Shown piece by piece: positions 36,009 through 46,211 of a stretch of DNA of 64,000 nt. Below the pieces are notes generated by a model. It saw only the letters and a list, made by a program, of their open reading frames with translations. It had not been told where the DNA came from and searched no databases. This DNA is from DATBGZ01 sp963803115. GTDB lineage: Bacteria; Actinomycetota; Actinomycetes; Mycobacteriales; Micromonosporaceae. Both the position numbers and the translations under genes were made by a program. Each line of letters starts with the position of its first letter. Positions within the stretch are counted from its first letter, which is position 1. The stretch is from contig CAWDLN010000015.1 of assembly GCA_963803115.1 (NCBI GenBank), forward strand, positions 299,746 to 363,745, in the 5' to 3' direction.

Positions 36009-36150
36009 GTCAGTTACCCCCTTTCCACCATTGTGGGCGTCCTGTATCTCCAGCACCGGTAATTGGCGCGATCTCACTGGCAGGTTCGACAAGCAGTACA
36101 GACGCCGGATTTGGAGTCGCTGGGCGGTCCGCGGTGGCAGACTGGCGAGC

Positions 36151-36570
36151 GTGCCGGGAGGTCACGCATTCCTGCAGATGGCGATAGTCTTCGCCTTGAT
36201 CGGCCTGCTCGGACTCGTTCTGAAGTGGACGTTCAGCCGGGACAAGGGTGCGCCGCAGTGGCCGACGGAGAGTCCCACGCGCGCGCCGTTTCCATCGGGG
36301 TCCGCCCCGACGGAGCCGTGGGCGGCCGGACCGCCGACGACCCCCATCGTGGCGTTGACTCCTCCGGACGTACCGCTGCAACCCGACGACTATGGCCTGC
36401 TGGCGAGCGTCGCGGCGGTCGACTCAGCCGAGGAAGCGACACGAGTACGGTCGCTGCTCACCGAGGCGGGAATCCGCGCCACCACGACCGTGGGAGCCGA
36501 CGGTAAGCACCGCGTGCTGGTGTTTCGGACCGAGCTTCACCGGGCCCGCCGCGTCGCCGGCGGCCACTGA
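36151..36570 (+). CDS. Single-helix membrane protein with a DUF2007-like C-terminus
   Basis: GTG 36151 gives 139 residues; ATG 36178 is a shorter alternative and neither has a good ribosome site. A membrane helix (FLQMAIVFALIGLLGLVLKW) is followed by a Pro/Ser/Thr-rich linker of about 45 residues and a small domain with YGLLASVAAVDSAEEATRVR and LLTEAGIRATTTVG. The last domain resembles DUF2007, a putative signal-transducing fold with a ferredoxin-like shape. The role is unknown. It ends 19 bases before the 3' end of murA. Confidence 0.55.
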   Translation: MPGGHAFLQMAIVFALIGLLGLVLKWTFSRDKGAPQWPTESPTRAPFPSGSAPTEPWAAGPPTTPIVALTPPDVPLQPDDYGLLASVAAVDSAEEATRVRSLLTEAGIRATTTVGADGKHRVLVFRTELHRARRVAGGH

Positions 36571-36588
36571 GTGGGCACCCAGTCCGAT

Positions 36589-37956
36589 CTAGGAAACGCT
36601 CGGTAGCGCGAATCGGGGCTCTGGTGGGGCCGCGGTCCGTTGCACGGTCGCGCCGAGCCGGCGCAGGTCCGAGACAAAGTCGGGATAGCCGCGATCGATG
36701 TGATGGGCGTGGCTCACCTCGGTGAATCCGTCGGCACACAACGCCGCGATCACGAGTCCCGCGCCAGCGCGGATGTCGGTCGCCCGGACAGGCGCTCCAG
36801 ACAGGCGGTCGCGCCCGCGCACCACGGCATGCTTGCCGTCGGTACGGATCTCGGCGCCGAGACGCACCAGCTCCTGGACGAACATGAATCGACCGTCGAA
36901 GATGTTCTCGGTGATCATTGAGGCTCCGTCACTGACGGAGGCGAGGCCGAGGGCCATCGGAAGCAGGTCCGTCGCGAAGCCGGGGAAGGGCAGGGTGACG
37001 ATGTCCAACGCGGTCGGTCGGCGATCCATCGCCACTCGGAATCCGCGGCTCAACGTCTCGACGCTGGCTCCGGATGTCGCCACCTTGTCGAGGGCGATCT
37101 CGAGGAAACCCGGCTCTACCCCCCGTACCGTGATGTCGCCTCTGGTCATCGCCGCGGCGAAGGCCCAGGTACCGCCGACGATTCGGTCCCCGATCGTGCG
37201 GTGAATGACCGGGCGCAACTCCGGCACACCCTCGATCTCGATCTTGGACGAACCCGCACCGGTGATGCGCGCGCCCATGCCGATCAGCATCGCGCAGATG
37301 TCGACGATCTCCGGCTCCCGAGCGGCATTGTCGATCTCGGTTACTCCCTTCGCCAGCACGGCCGCCATCAGCAGGTTCTCGGTCGCGCCGACACTCGGGA
37401 AGTCGAGCCAGATCTTGGCGCCGCTGAGCCCGCTGGGCGCCTCGGCGACGATGAAGCCGTGCTCACCTGTGATCTCGGCGCCCATCCGGGTGAGGCCGGC
37501 CACGTGCATGTCCAGGCCACGCGAGCCGATCGCGTCGCCGCCGGGATGCGCCACCCGCACCCGCCCCCGCCGGGCCAACAGCGGCCCGAGCACGCAGATC
37601 GACGCTCGCAGGCGTCGCACCAGGTCGTAGTCGGTCTCGGTCCCGGGCTCCACCGGCGAGTCGATGACGATTTCGCTCTCGCTGCAAGCGGCGGAGGCTG
37701 TGTCGGGAGCGGTACGGACCTCGCCTTGATCGGCCGTACGGACGTCGCAGCCGACCCGGCGCAGGACCTCTGCCATGATCGCGATGTCGGTGATCCTCGG
37801 CACGTTCTGCAGAATCGTGCGACCGCTGGTGAGCAGGGCGGCGGCCATCAGCTTGAGCGCGGAGTTCTTGGCGCCGACCACATGGACTTCGCCGGCCAGG
37901 CGAGCGCCGCCCTCGACCCTGATGAGATCCTCGCCCGCAGCTGTCACGGGCGCCAT
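36589..37956 (-). CDS. murA: UDP-N-acetylglucosamine 1-carboxyvinyltransferase MurA (Cys-to-Asp type)
   Basis: ATG 37956 gives 455 residues; the open frame starts 17 codons earlier but would overlap the divergent gene. The family order is intact: VVGAKNSALKLMAAALL (Lys 30, Asn 31), LRASICVLGPLLARRG, and the active-site loop HPGGDAIGSR. In most bacteria this loop reads PGGCAIG with a catalytic Cys; here Asp 141 takes its place. The same Asp in mycobacterial MurA gives natural fosfomycin resistance, because fosfomycin alkylates the Cys. The enzyme makes the first committed step of peptidoglycan synthesis in the cytoplasm. It diverges from the adenosyltransferase gene across 49 bases. Confidence 0.93.
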   Translation of the reverse strand: MAPVTAAGEDLIRVEGGARLAGEVHVVGAKNSALKLMAAALLTSGRTILQNVPRITDIAIMAEVLRRVGCDVRTADQGEVRTAPDTASAACSESEIVIDSPVEPGTETDYDLVRRLRASICVLGPLLARRGRVRVAHPGGDAIGSRGLDMHVAGLTRMGAEITGEHGFIVAEAPSGLSGAKIWLDFPSVGATENLLMAAVLAKGVTEIDNAAREPEIVDICAMLIGMGARITGAGSSKIEIEGVPELRPVIHRTIGDRIVGGTWAFAAAMTRGDITVRGVEPGFLEIALDKVATSGASVETLSRGFRVAMDRRPTALDIVTLPFPGFATDLLPMALGLASVSDGASMITENIFDGRFMFVQELVRLGAEIRTDGKHAVVRGRDRLSGAPVRATDIRAGAGLVIAALCADGFTEVSHAHHIDRGYPDFVSDLRRLGATVQRTAAPPEPRFALPSVS

Positions 37957-38005
37957 CGTAGGGCCAGCAGCGTCGTCGATGTGGTTTGTGCCTACCCTCA
38001 TGGAC

Positions 38006-38587
38006 ATGGCCGTTCACCTCACCCGCATCTACACCAAGACCGGCGACGCCGGCACCACCGCGCTCGGCGACGGCTCCCGGGTGGCCAAAACCGACCCCCG
38101 CATTGAGGCGTACGCGGACGTTGACGAGACCAACGCCGCGCTCGGCGTCGTTCTCGCCCTCGGCGACACACCCGCGGAGATCGCCGAGGTCCTCATGAGC
38201 GTACAGAACGACCTCTTCGACGTAGGTGCCGATCTGTGCGCACCAATCGTAGAAAATCCGAAATATCCGCCGCTGCGAATCACCGAGGCGTACCTGACCC
38301 GGCTGGAAGAGTGGTGCGACGAGTTCAACGCGCGCCTGGGCAAGCTCGACTCGTTCATCCTGCCGGGTGGGACGCCGGCCGCGGCACTGCTCCACGTGGC
38401 TCGCGTCGTGTGCCGCCGGGCCGAGCGCCGCGGCTGGGCGCTCGTGGCTCAGGATCCGGACCGCACCAACCCGCACGCGGTGAAGTACCTCAATCGCCTG
38501 TCCGACCTACTCTTCATCCTGTCCCGGACAGCGAACCCGAACGGCGACGTGAAGTGGGTGCCGGGAGGCGCCTCCGCCAGCGCGTGA
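38006..38587 (+). CDS. Cob(I)alamin adenosyltransferase, PduO type
   Basis: ATG 38006 (193 residues) or ATG 38000. VHLTRIYTKTGDAGTTALGD is the conserved N-terminal ATP-binding sequence; ADVDETNAALGVVLAL, MSVQNDLFDVGADLC, and FILPGGTPAAALLHVAR followed by VVCRRAERR complete the PduO pattern. It transfers the adenosyl group from ATP to cob(I)alamin, making coenzyme B12, and would serve the MeaA mutase 4 kb away and other AdoCbl enzymes. It has no close operon partner. The downstream 235 bases before the convergent DUF2550 gene contain only a short direct repeat. Confidence 0.92.
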   Translation: MAVHLTRIYTKTGDAGTTALGDGSRVAKTDPRIEAYADVDETNAALGVVLALGDTPAEIAEVLMSVQNDLFDVGADLCAPIVENPKYPPLRITEAYLTRLEEWCDEFNARLGKLDSFILPGGTPAAALLHVARVVCRRAERRGWALVAQDPDRTNPHAVKYLNRLSDLLFILSRTANPNGDVKWVPGGASASA

Positions 38588-38822
38588 CCCGGGACGGCGC
38601 GACCCGAGATCACCGGGTTGCAACACACCGCGAAACGCTTGCCCGGCCGTTCCCACCGTTCACGTTTCAAGATCGGCTGGTACGGCAGACCCAGCACATG
38701 CGCAGCTCATGCCCCTGAGCATCACGCCACCCGCACCGGCCGATCAACGATGCCGGGCGGTCTGATCCGGGCCGGGGCGGCGCGAGGCACACGGTCAGTC
38801 GCCCGAGCCGCGGGCCATCCGA

Positions 38823-39254
38823 TCAGCGATGCCGGCGGGCGCCGGGAGGGGCGGACTCGACCCAAGACAGGAATCCCGTCAGCGCGGACTCCGCAAGTGC
38901 CAATTCGATGGGTGCCTCGGACCGGCCACGGCACCGGATGACCATCCATCCGTCCGGCATGGACAGCCGCTCGGGGCCGTCAGGCCGGCGACGCTCCTCG
39001 ACCACCAACTGCTGCCGGACCAGCACCCGGCGCGGCCGGAACGCGAGGCTGAAGACCCGGTACCAGCGCAGTTCGTCCGCGGTGAACCGCCCCAAACCGG
39101 GCGCCCATCCACGGCCCGGCACCAGGGTCGACAACCGCAGGCTCATCTCGATGGTGCCGCCGCCACGCGAGATGAACTCGCGGCGGGCGTAGAGAACGAT
39201 CAGACCGAAGAGCAGGATCAGGACCGCGACGACGATGGTCTCGACGATCCTCAC
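38823..39254 (-). CDS. DUF2550 membrane-anchored protein
   Basis: The 143-residue protein starts at GTG 39254, 12 bases after atpC. An N-terminal helix (VETIVVAVLILLFGLIVLYA) is followed by a basic cytoplasmic domain with GTIEMSLRLS, WAPGLGRFTADELRWYRVFS and MVIRCRGRSEAPIELALAE. This is the DUF2550 layout, and the position next to atpC is conserved in actinobacteria, which suggests co-transcription with the ATP synthase operon. No function is established. Its stop sits in a roughly 19-base sequence that is repeated 80 bases downstream. Confidence 0.85.
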   Translation of the reverse strand: MRIVETIVVAVLILLFGLIVLYARREFISRGGGTIEMSLRLSTLVPGRGWAPGLGRFTADELRWYRVFSLAFRPRRVLVRQQLVVEERRRPDGPERLSMPDGWMVIRCRGRSEAPIELALAESALTGFLSWVESAPPGARRHR

Positions 39255-39265
39255 CGGGCCCGGGC

Positions 39266-39580
39266 CTAGCGCGCTTCGGCTTCGGCGGGTGCGGAGAACG
39301 CGGGGTCTTCGCCCTCGGCCGGCGCCGCGCTCTCGGCGAGGACCGTGACCAGGTTCTCGGTCACGGAGAGAAATCCTCCGGCGACGTCATAGGCGATCTC
39401 GTCGCCGCCGGGCATCTTCACCCGGACCCGGCTGGGCTCCCGGAGCTGGCCCAGCAGCGGAGTGTGCCCCGCGAGCACCCCGAGCTCGCCCTCGGTCGTG
39501 CGGGCAACGAGCATCTCGGCCTCGCCGGTCCAGACCATGGACTCGACGGATACGATCTCGACGGGGAACGTATTCGCCAC
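39266..39580 (-). CDS. atpC: F1Fo ATP synthase epsilon subunit
   Basis: ATG 39580, 104 residues. NTFPVEIVSVESMVWTGEAE, LVARTTEGELGVLAGHTPLL and DVAGGFLSVTENLVTVLAE form the beta-barrel of the epsilon subunit. The C-terminal helical domain of longer homologues is reduced to a short acidic tail, as in many actinobacteria, so inhibitory control by that helix may be weak or absent. It is separated from atpD by 784 bases that hold an opposite-strand membrane gene, so it may need its own promoter or a long shared transcript. Confidence 0.93.
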   Translation of the reverse strand: MANTFPVEIVSVESMVWTGEAEMLVARTTEGELGVLAGHTPLLGQLREPSRVRVKMPGGDEIAYDVAGGFLSVTENLVTVLAESAAPAEGEDPAFSAPAEAEAR

Positions 39581-39772
39581 GATGAATCTCCTCGAGTGCC
39601 GTCGATGGAGCCGCCAGGACCCCAGGATGTCACCGAGTGTAGATGGTCATCGGATACGACCCGCGGCCGCACCTGCTGCCTAGACGAGGGTCATAGCTAT
39701 ACGATCGACACATTCACCGCGGTCCACCCGCCAAGCGGTTTGGCCGGAGCGGCCGCGGGGGAAGGGATGCTC

Positions 39773-40282
39773 ATGACCACCCCCAGCAACGCCCGCGCCA
39801 TGATCGCTGCCCCGCGATCGCTCGCGGCGTGGGCCCTCGTCGGGTACGCCGGCCTGCACCTGGTCTTCGCGTTCTTCGACTGGGTCCTCCCGGGCAACGG
39901 CACCCTGTCGACGCGCTCCGCCGGCGCGAGCTTCGACACGTTGGTGGAGATGGCGATGCCGGTCGTCGCCGTGCTGCTGGCCACCCAGGTGCAGCCGATG
40001 CTGTCCGCCGCGAAAACGATCGCCGCGATCGCCCTCGTGGAGTATGCCGTGATCGTGGTGTTCGGCCTGCTCACGCTGCTCATCGGGGTTGGCGCCGTCG
40101 CCGACTCCCGGATCAGCAGCGCGAACCAGTCGTTCGACGTACTGGCGTACTTCGTGCTCGGTCTCGGCCGTCTGGTGCTGGCCGCGATAGCCGGGCTCGT
40201 CTCGTACCAGGCGTTCACGCGCCTCGGCGGCAACATCAACATTGGCGGCACTCGCCCCACACCCACGCCGCCGGCCGCCTAG
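39773..40282 (+). CDS. Four-helix membrane protein inserted between atpD and atpC
   Basis: ATG 39773 is preceded by GAAGGGA five bases upstream (ATG 39767 is an alternative). The 169-residue product has four hydrophobic helices, beginning SLAAWALVGYAGLHLVFAF, and a polar C-terminus with a TPTPP tail. I recognise no family. It lies on the plus strand inside the minus-strand ATP synthase operon, so its transcript opposes that of the operon. Composition looks like the neighbours. A short hairpin repeat lies between its 3' end and the 3' end of atpD. Confidence 0.7.
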   Translation: MTTPSNARAMIAAPRSLAAWALVGYAGLHLVFAFFDWVLPGNGTLSTRSAGASFDTLVEMAMPVVAVLLATQVQPMLSAAKTIAAIALVEYAVIVVFGLLTLLIGVGAVADSRISSANQSFDVLAYFVLGLGRLVLAAIAGLVSYQAFTRLGGNINIGGTRPTPTPPAA

Positions 40283-40299
40283 CACCTCTGGCACTCAGA

Positions 40300-40345
40300 G
40301 GAAGGGTCTCTCTATCGCGGAAACGCGCGATGAAGGGGCCCTTCC
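40300..40345. repeat. Intergenic hairpin element downstream of atpD
   Basis: Outer arms GGAAGGG (40300-40306) and CCCTTCC (40339-40345) flank inner arms ATCGCG (40314-40319) and CGCGAT (40326-40331). It sits between the converging 3' ends of atpD and the membrane gene, so it may terminate both. The GGAAGGG/CCCTTCC ends resemble palindromic elements that I associate with Micromonosporaceae genomes. Confidence 0.6.
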
Positions 40346-40364
40346 CGGGCAAGTTCCGGTTGGA

Positions 40365-41813
40365 CTACTGCTCCTTGAGCTTGGCGGCGTTACGCTCCAG
40401 GTCGTCCAACCCGCCGCACATGAAGAAGGCCTGCTCGGGGTACGTGTCGAACTCCCCTTCGCTGATCTTCTTGAAGGCCTCGACGGTGTCCTTCACCGGC
40501 ACGAAGGAACCCTCGATGCCGGTAAAGACGGTCGCGGCGTAGGTGTTCTGGGACAGGAACCGCTCGATCCGGCGGGCCCGACCCACCGTGATCTTGTCCT
40601 CCTCGGAGAGCTCGTCCATGCCGAGGATGGCGATGATGTCCTGCAGGTCCTTGTACCGCTGCAGGATCCGCTTCACCTCGCTCGCCACGTTGTAATGATC
40701 GGGACCGACGTACTCGGGCGCGAGGATCCGTGACGACGAGGCGAGCGGGTCCACGGCCGGGTAGATGCCCTTGTCCGAAATGGACCGTTCGAGATTGGTC
40801 GTCGCGTCGAGGTGGGCGAACGTGGTCGACGGAGCCGGGTCGGTGTAGTCATCGGCCGGCACGTAGATCGCCTGCATCGAGGTGATGGCCTGGCCCCGCA
40901 CCGACGTGATCCGCTCCTGCAGCTGACCCATCTCGTCGGCCAGGGTCGGCTGGTACCCCACGGCCGAGGGCATCCGGCCGAGCAGCGTCGAGACCTCGGA
41001 GCCGGCCTGGGTGAAGCGGAAGATGTTGTCGATGAAGAGCAGCACCTCCTGATGCTGCACGTCCCGGAAGTACTCGGCCATGGTCAGCGCGGCGAGTGCG
41101 ACCCGCAGACGGGTGCCGGGCGGCTCGTCCATCTGACCGAAGACCAGCGCGGTCTGCGGCAACACGTTGGACTCGCCCATTTCCAGGATCAGGTCGTTGC
41201 CCTCACGGGTGCGCTCGCCGACACCGGCGAAGACCGAGGTGCCGCCGAAGTTGCGCGCCACCCGGATGATCATCTCTTGGATGAGCACCGTCTTACCCAC
41301 GCCTGCGCCGCCGAACAGACCGATCTTGCCGCCCTTGACGTACGGGGCGAGCAGGTCGAGCACCTTGATGCCGGTCTCCAGCATCTCGGTCTTCGGCTCG
41401 AGGTCGGCGAAGGCCGGCGGTGGGCGGTGGATCTCCCAGCGCTCCTTGACCTCGAGGCGCTCGCCCTCCTTGAGGTTGAGGCAGTCGCCGATCACGTTGA
41501 AGACGTGGCCCTTGGTCACCTCGCCCACCGGCACGGTGATGCCCTTTCCGGTGTCGCGCACTTCGGCCCCGCGAACGAGACCGTCGGTAGGCTGCATCGA
41601 GATGGCCCGCACGATGTTGTCGCCCAGGTGCAGCGCGACCTCGAGTGTCAGCGTCTTTGTCTCGTTGGCGAGGGTGACGTCGACGTGCAGCGCGTTGAAG
41701 ATGTCGGGCATGGCGTCGCGCGGGAACTCGGCGTCGACGACCGGGCCGATCACCCGGACGACACGGCCGGTGCCGACCCGGGTCTCCGCGTCGTTGTTGA
41801 TGGTTGCAGTCAT
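40365..41813 (-). CDS. atpD: F1Fo ATP synthase beta subunit
   Basis: ATG 41813 shares one base with the atpG stop (TGATG). The 482-residue protein carries the catalytic P-loop GGAGVGKTVLIQEM (about residue 158-171), GERTREGNDLILEM with the catalytic Glu, LLFIDNIFRFTQAG (Walker B) and the end EQAFFMCGGLDD. Three copies alternate with alpha in F1 and make ATP. It is normally followed by atpC, but here a plus-strand gene and a hairpin intervene. Confidence 0.97.
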   Translation of the reverse strand: MTATINNDAETRVGTGRVVRVIGPVVDAEFPRDAMPDIFNALHVDVTLANETKTLTLEVALHLGDNIVRAISMQPTDGLVRGAEVRDTGKGITVPVGEVTKGHVFNVIGDCLNLKEGERLEVKERWEIHRPPPAFADLEPKTEMLETGIKVLDLLAPYVKGGKIGLFGGAGVGKTVLIQEMIIRVARNFGGTSVFAGVGERTREGNDLILEMGESNVLPQTALVFGQMDEPPGTRLRVALAALTMAEYFRDVQHQEVLLFIDNIFRFTQAGSEVSTLLGRMPSAVGYQPTLADEMGQLQERITSVRGQAITSMQAIYVPADDYTDPAPSTTFAHLDATTNLERSISDKGIYPAVDPLASSSRILAPEYVGPDHYNVASEVKRILQRYKDLQDIIAILGMDELSEEDKITVGRARRIERFLSQNTYAATVFTGIEGSFVPVKDTVEAFKKISEGEFDTYPEQAFFMCGGLDDLERNAAKLKEQ

Positions 41814-42760
41814 CAGATCTCACTCCCCGCCGCGGCGAGCGCGTTCGCGCCACCGACGATCTCACTTATCTCCTGGGTGATGGAGGCCTGGCGTGCGGCG
41901 TTCATCTCCCGGGTGTACGTCTGGATCAAATCTTCCGCGTTGTCCGTCGCGGCCTTCATCGCCCGGCGTCGGGCCGCAGATTCACTCGCCGCCGCATCGA
42001 TGAGCGCCGCATAGATACGTGTATTGATGTACTTGGGCAGCAGCGCGCCGAGCAGTTCCTCCGGGTCCGGTTCGAACTCGTACTCCGGCGGCAGCGCGGC
42101 CTCCTCCACCTCGGTCTCGACAACCTGCATCGGGGCAAGGAAGTTGGCGGCTGGCTGCTGCGTCATGAGGCTGCGAAACTGGGTGTGCACGATGTGCAAC
42201 TCGTCCACGCCGAATACCCCGTCGGCCCCCGGGTGGGGCTGTCCGTCGCCCCCCTCGAGATCGTCGGCCCCAGCCACGAACGCGTCGATCAGCGTCCGGG
42301 CAATCTCGCGCGTATCGGCGAACGTCGGCTGCTCCGAGAAGCCGGTCCAGTTCCCCTCCATCGGCCGGTTACGGAATCGGTAGAAAGCGACTCCTTTGCG
42401 CCCGACCACGTACAGCGCGACCTGCTTGCCTTCGTCGGCGAGCCGCGAGACGAGCTGCTCGGCGGTACGGATGACGTTGGCGTTGTAGCTTCCGCACAAC
42501 CCGCGGTCGCTCGTGATGAGGAGCACGCCGGCCCGGCGCACGTTCGGCCGGGCCTGCAACAGCGGGTGATCAAGATTCGCCGAGCTGGCCAGCGCAGTGA
42601 GCACCGCCGTGATGGCGCTGGCGTACGGCCGGGACGCAGCGACGCGCTCTTGCGCCTTGGCTATCCGGCTCGTGGCGACGAGCTCCATCGCCTTAGTGAT
42701 CTTTTTCGTCGATCTCGTTGTTCGGATACGACGACGCAGCACGCGTACTGAGGCTGGCAT
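41813..42760 (-). CDS. atpG: F1Fo ATP synthase gamma subunit
   Basis: ATG 42760, four bases after atpA. The 315-residue protein has the conserved N-terminal helix RRRIRTTRSTKKITKAMELV, LLITSDRGLCGSYNANV and the C-terminal helix RRRAMKAATDNAEDLIQTY. Gamma is the rotating central shaft. An insertion of about 20 residues (GGDGQPHPGADGVFGVDE) between the strands is rich in Gly, Asp and Pro and resembles the longer gamma loops of actinobacteria. Overlap with atpD supports coupled translation. Confidence 0.96.
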   Translation of the reverse strand: MPASVRVLRRRIRTTRSTKKITKAMELVATSRIAKAQERVAASRPYASAITAVLTALASSANLDHPLLQARPNVRRAGVLLITSDRGLCGSYNANVIRTAEQLVSRLADEGKQVALYVVGRKGVAFYRFRNRPMEGNWTGFSEQPTFADTREIARTLIDAFVAGADDLEGGDGQPHPGADGVFGVDELHIVHTQFRSLMTQQPAANFLAPMQVVETEVEEAALPPEYEFEPDPEELLGALLPKYINTRIYAALIDAAASESAARRRAMKAATDNAEDLIQTYTREMNAARQASITQEISEIVGGANALAAAGSEI

Positions 42761-42764
42761 CGCG

Positions 42765-44414
<1,650 letters not shown>

Positions 44415-44466
44415 CTGGACTTCCTCACATCGGTACGGACAGTGGGGCGGGTCATGGGGATGCGGG

Positions 44467-45291
44467 TCATGACTGGCGGCCGGCCAGTCCGGCTCTCGCC
44501 TCGACGAGGTGCCGCAGGATGGTCGCGTCGTACATGTCGTCGCCGACCCGAACGCGGAGGCCACCCAGAATGTCGGGGGCAACCGAGATCTTGAGATCCA
44601 CGGCCCGGCCGTAGATCGACGAGAGCTGGTCCGCGAGCTGGTTCTGCTGCTCCTCGCTCATCGTCCGGGCCACGGTGACGTAGGCGATTTGGCGCTCACG
44701 CCGGTTGGCGGCCAGCTCGACGAGTCGGGTCAGGCCGGCGCTGAAGCTGCGCCCGCCGAATCCGCGCAGGGCGACCTCGGCCAGGCGGATGGTCACGGGT
44801 CGCGCCTTGTCGTCGAGGAGCAGGTGGACCAGGCGGGAGCGTTGTTCGGCGGGGGTGGTCGACGAACCGAGAGCGGCCGCGAGGCTAAGGTCGCCGTCGA
44901 CGGACTGGCCGAACCGGAACAGCTCGTCCTCGATGTCGATGAGCTCCCCGGCCGCGTCGGCACTGGCGAGCAGCGCCTCCACGCCGAGCCGTTCCACGGC
45001 ATTGAGCAACTCGATGCTGCTCGACCAGCGCCCGGCAACGAGGACCCGCAGCAACGAGCGGGCGTCGTCCGTCACGCGAGCATTGAGCAGACCGTCGAGC
45101 AGGCCGGCGCGGTCCTCGCCGGGCCGGGACGGGTCGGTCAACGCACGTCGAAGACCGGGCTGCCCCTCCAGCAGCGCGGCCACACCGAGCAGGTCGTCGG
45201 CCACGCCGGCCAACGGCACTGGGCGATCGCCCCGGGCGAGGCCATCGAGCGCCTCGACCGCGGCCGCATACGTCGTCCGGGTCGGGTCCAC
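44467..45291 (-). CDS. atpH: F1Fo ATP synthase delta subunit
   Basis: GTG 45291 directly follows the atpF stop (TAAGTG). The 274-residue protein is longer than the ~180-residue E. coli delta; residues about 170-270 carry the family end (RERQIAYVTVARTMSEEQQ, LKISVAPDILGGLRVRVGD), and the N-terminal 150 form the helical domain. Actinobacterial delta subunits often have such an enlarged N-terminal part. It joins the peripheral stalk to F1. The next gene, atpA, starts 52 bases downstream. Confidence 0.93.
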   Translation of the reverse strand: MDPTRTTYAAAVEALDGLARGDRPVPLAGVADDLLGVAALLEGQPGLRRALTDPSRPGEDRAGLLDGLLNARVTDDARSLLRVLVAGRWSSSIELLNAVERLGVEALLASADAAGELIDIEDELFRFGQSVDGDLSLAAALGSSTTPAEQRSRLVHLLLDDKARPVTIRLAEVALRGFGGRSFSAGLTRLVELAANRRERQIAYVTVARTMSEEQQNQLADQLSSIYGRAVDLKISVAPDILGGLRVRVGDDMYDATILRHLVEARAGLAGRQS

Positions 45292-45837
45292 TTAGGACCG
45301 TCCCCCGGCGCGCGCACCGGCGTTGAGCTCGGTAAGGAACCGGTCCACCGTCCCCCGTTGACGGGCCTCGTCTTCGAGCGACTCGCCCACGATCCGGCTG
45401 GCGAGATCGACGGCGAGAGTCCCGACCTCGCTCCGGAGTTGGCGCACGATCGCCGCTCGCTCGGCCTGCAGTTGGTTGCGACCGGAGGCGATGATGCGAT
45501 CGGACTCCTCCCGCGCCTTGGCGAGCATCTCTTCGCGGATGGCGGCCGCGTCGGCTCGCGCCTCGTCGCGAATCTGCGCCGCGAGGGTGCCGGCTTCCTT
45601 CATCTTGGCCCGGTAGTCGGCCTCGGTCGCGGCCAGCCTTTCCTTGGTCGCGTCGGCCTCCTCCATCTGAGTGCGGACGATCTCCGCCCGCTCGTTCAGG
45701 GCCTTCGTGACGGGCGGAAGTACGTACCTCCACAAGACGCCCAGGACGATCGCGAAGGCGATGAGCTCCGCGAAGAACGTGGCATTCGGCACAAGGAAGT
45801 TGCTGCCCTCGGCCAACACGGTCTCGGTGGGTGCCAT
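45292..45837 (-). CDS. atpF: F1Fo ATP synthase b subunit
   Basis: ATG 45837, 181 residues. One membrane helix (ATFFAELIAFAIVLGVLW) is followed by a long, highly charged coiled coil (NERAEIVRTQMEEADATKER) that forms the peripheral stalk. The last third, TLAVDLASRIVGESLEDEA, binds delta. Length and layout are normal for subunit b. The stop abuts the atpH start. Confidence 0.95.
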   Translation of the reverse strand: MAPTETVLAEGSNFLVPNATFFAELIAFAIVLGVLWRYVLPPVTKALNERAEIVRTQMEEADATKERLAATEADYRAKMKEAGTLAAQIRDEARADAAAIREEMLAKAREESDRIIASGRNQLQAERAAIVRQLRSEVGTLAVDLASRIVGESLEDEARQRGTVDRFLTELNAGARAGGRS

Positions 45838-45851
45838 GACGCGGATCCTTA

Positions 45852-46112
45852 TCAGCCGCTAGCGAGTACGAAGACGAACAGCGCCATGAAGGCGAGATTG
45901 ATGAAGTACATCGCCTCGACCAGGCCGACCGTCAGGAAGAAGATGGTAAACAGCCGGCTGCGGGCCTCCGGCTGTCGGGCCACGCCCGCAATCGTCGCGC
46001 TCCCCGCGAGACCGTCGCCGACCGCCGCGCCGATGGCGCCGCCTCCGAGGGCGATACCACCGCCCACGAATGCTCCGGCCAACTGGATGGCCTGCTCCGT
46101 TGTGTTAGCCAT
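45852..46112 (-). CDS. atpE: F1Fo ATP synthase c subunit
   Basis: ATG 46112, 86 residues. Two membrane helices: the first has the packing motif GGGIALGGGAIGAAVGDG, the polar loop reads VARQPEARSR (Arg 46), and the second contains the proton-carrying Glu 66 in VGLVEAMYFI. A ring of these subunits carries protons and drives rotation. The sequence suggests a proton rather than a sodium-type site, since Gln/Thr ligands for sodium are not seen beside Glu 66. Confidence 0.96.
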   Translation of the reverse strand: MANTTEQAIQLAGAFVGGGIALGGGAIGAAVGDGLAGSATIAGVARQPEARSRLFTIFFLTVGLVEAMYFINLAFMALFVFVLASG

Positions 46113-46211
46113 GTTCTCCTCAATTCACTGATGTTTACCTGTGTATCGGGCCATGAAGGATGGTCGGTGGCTCAGGCCCCGTTCGCCGGCTTGCGGGCGC
46201 GAAGGGCGGGG

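Noticed and set aside
44509..46131. A 540-codon plus-strand frame opposite atpH-atpF-atpE
   Set aside because: It is opposite well-conserved ATP synthase genes and has no conserved sequence of its own.
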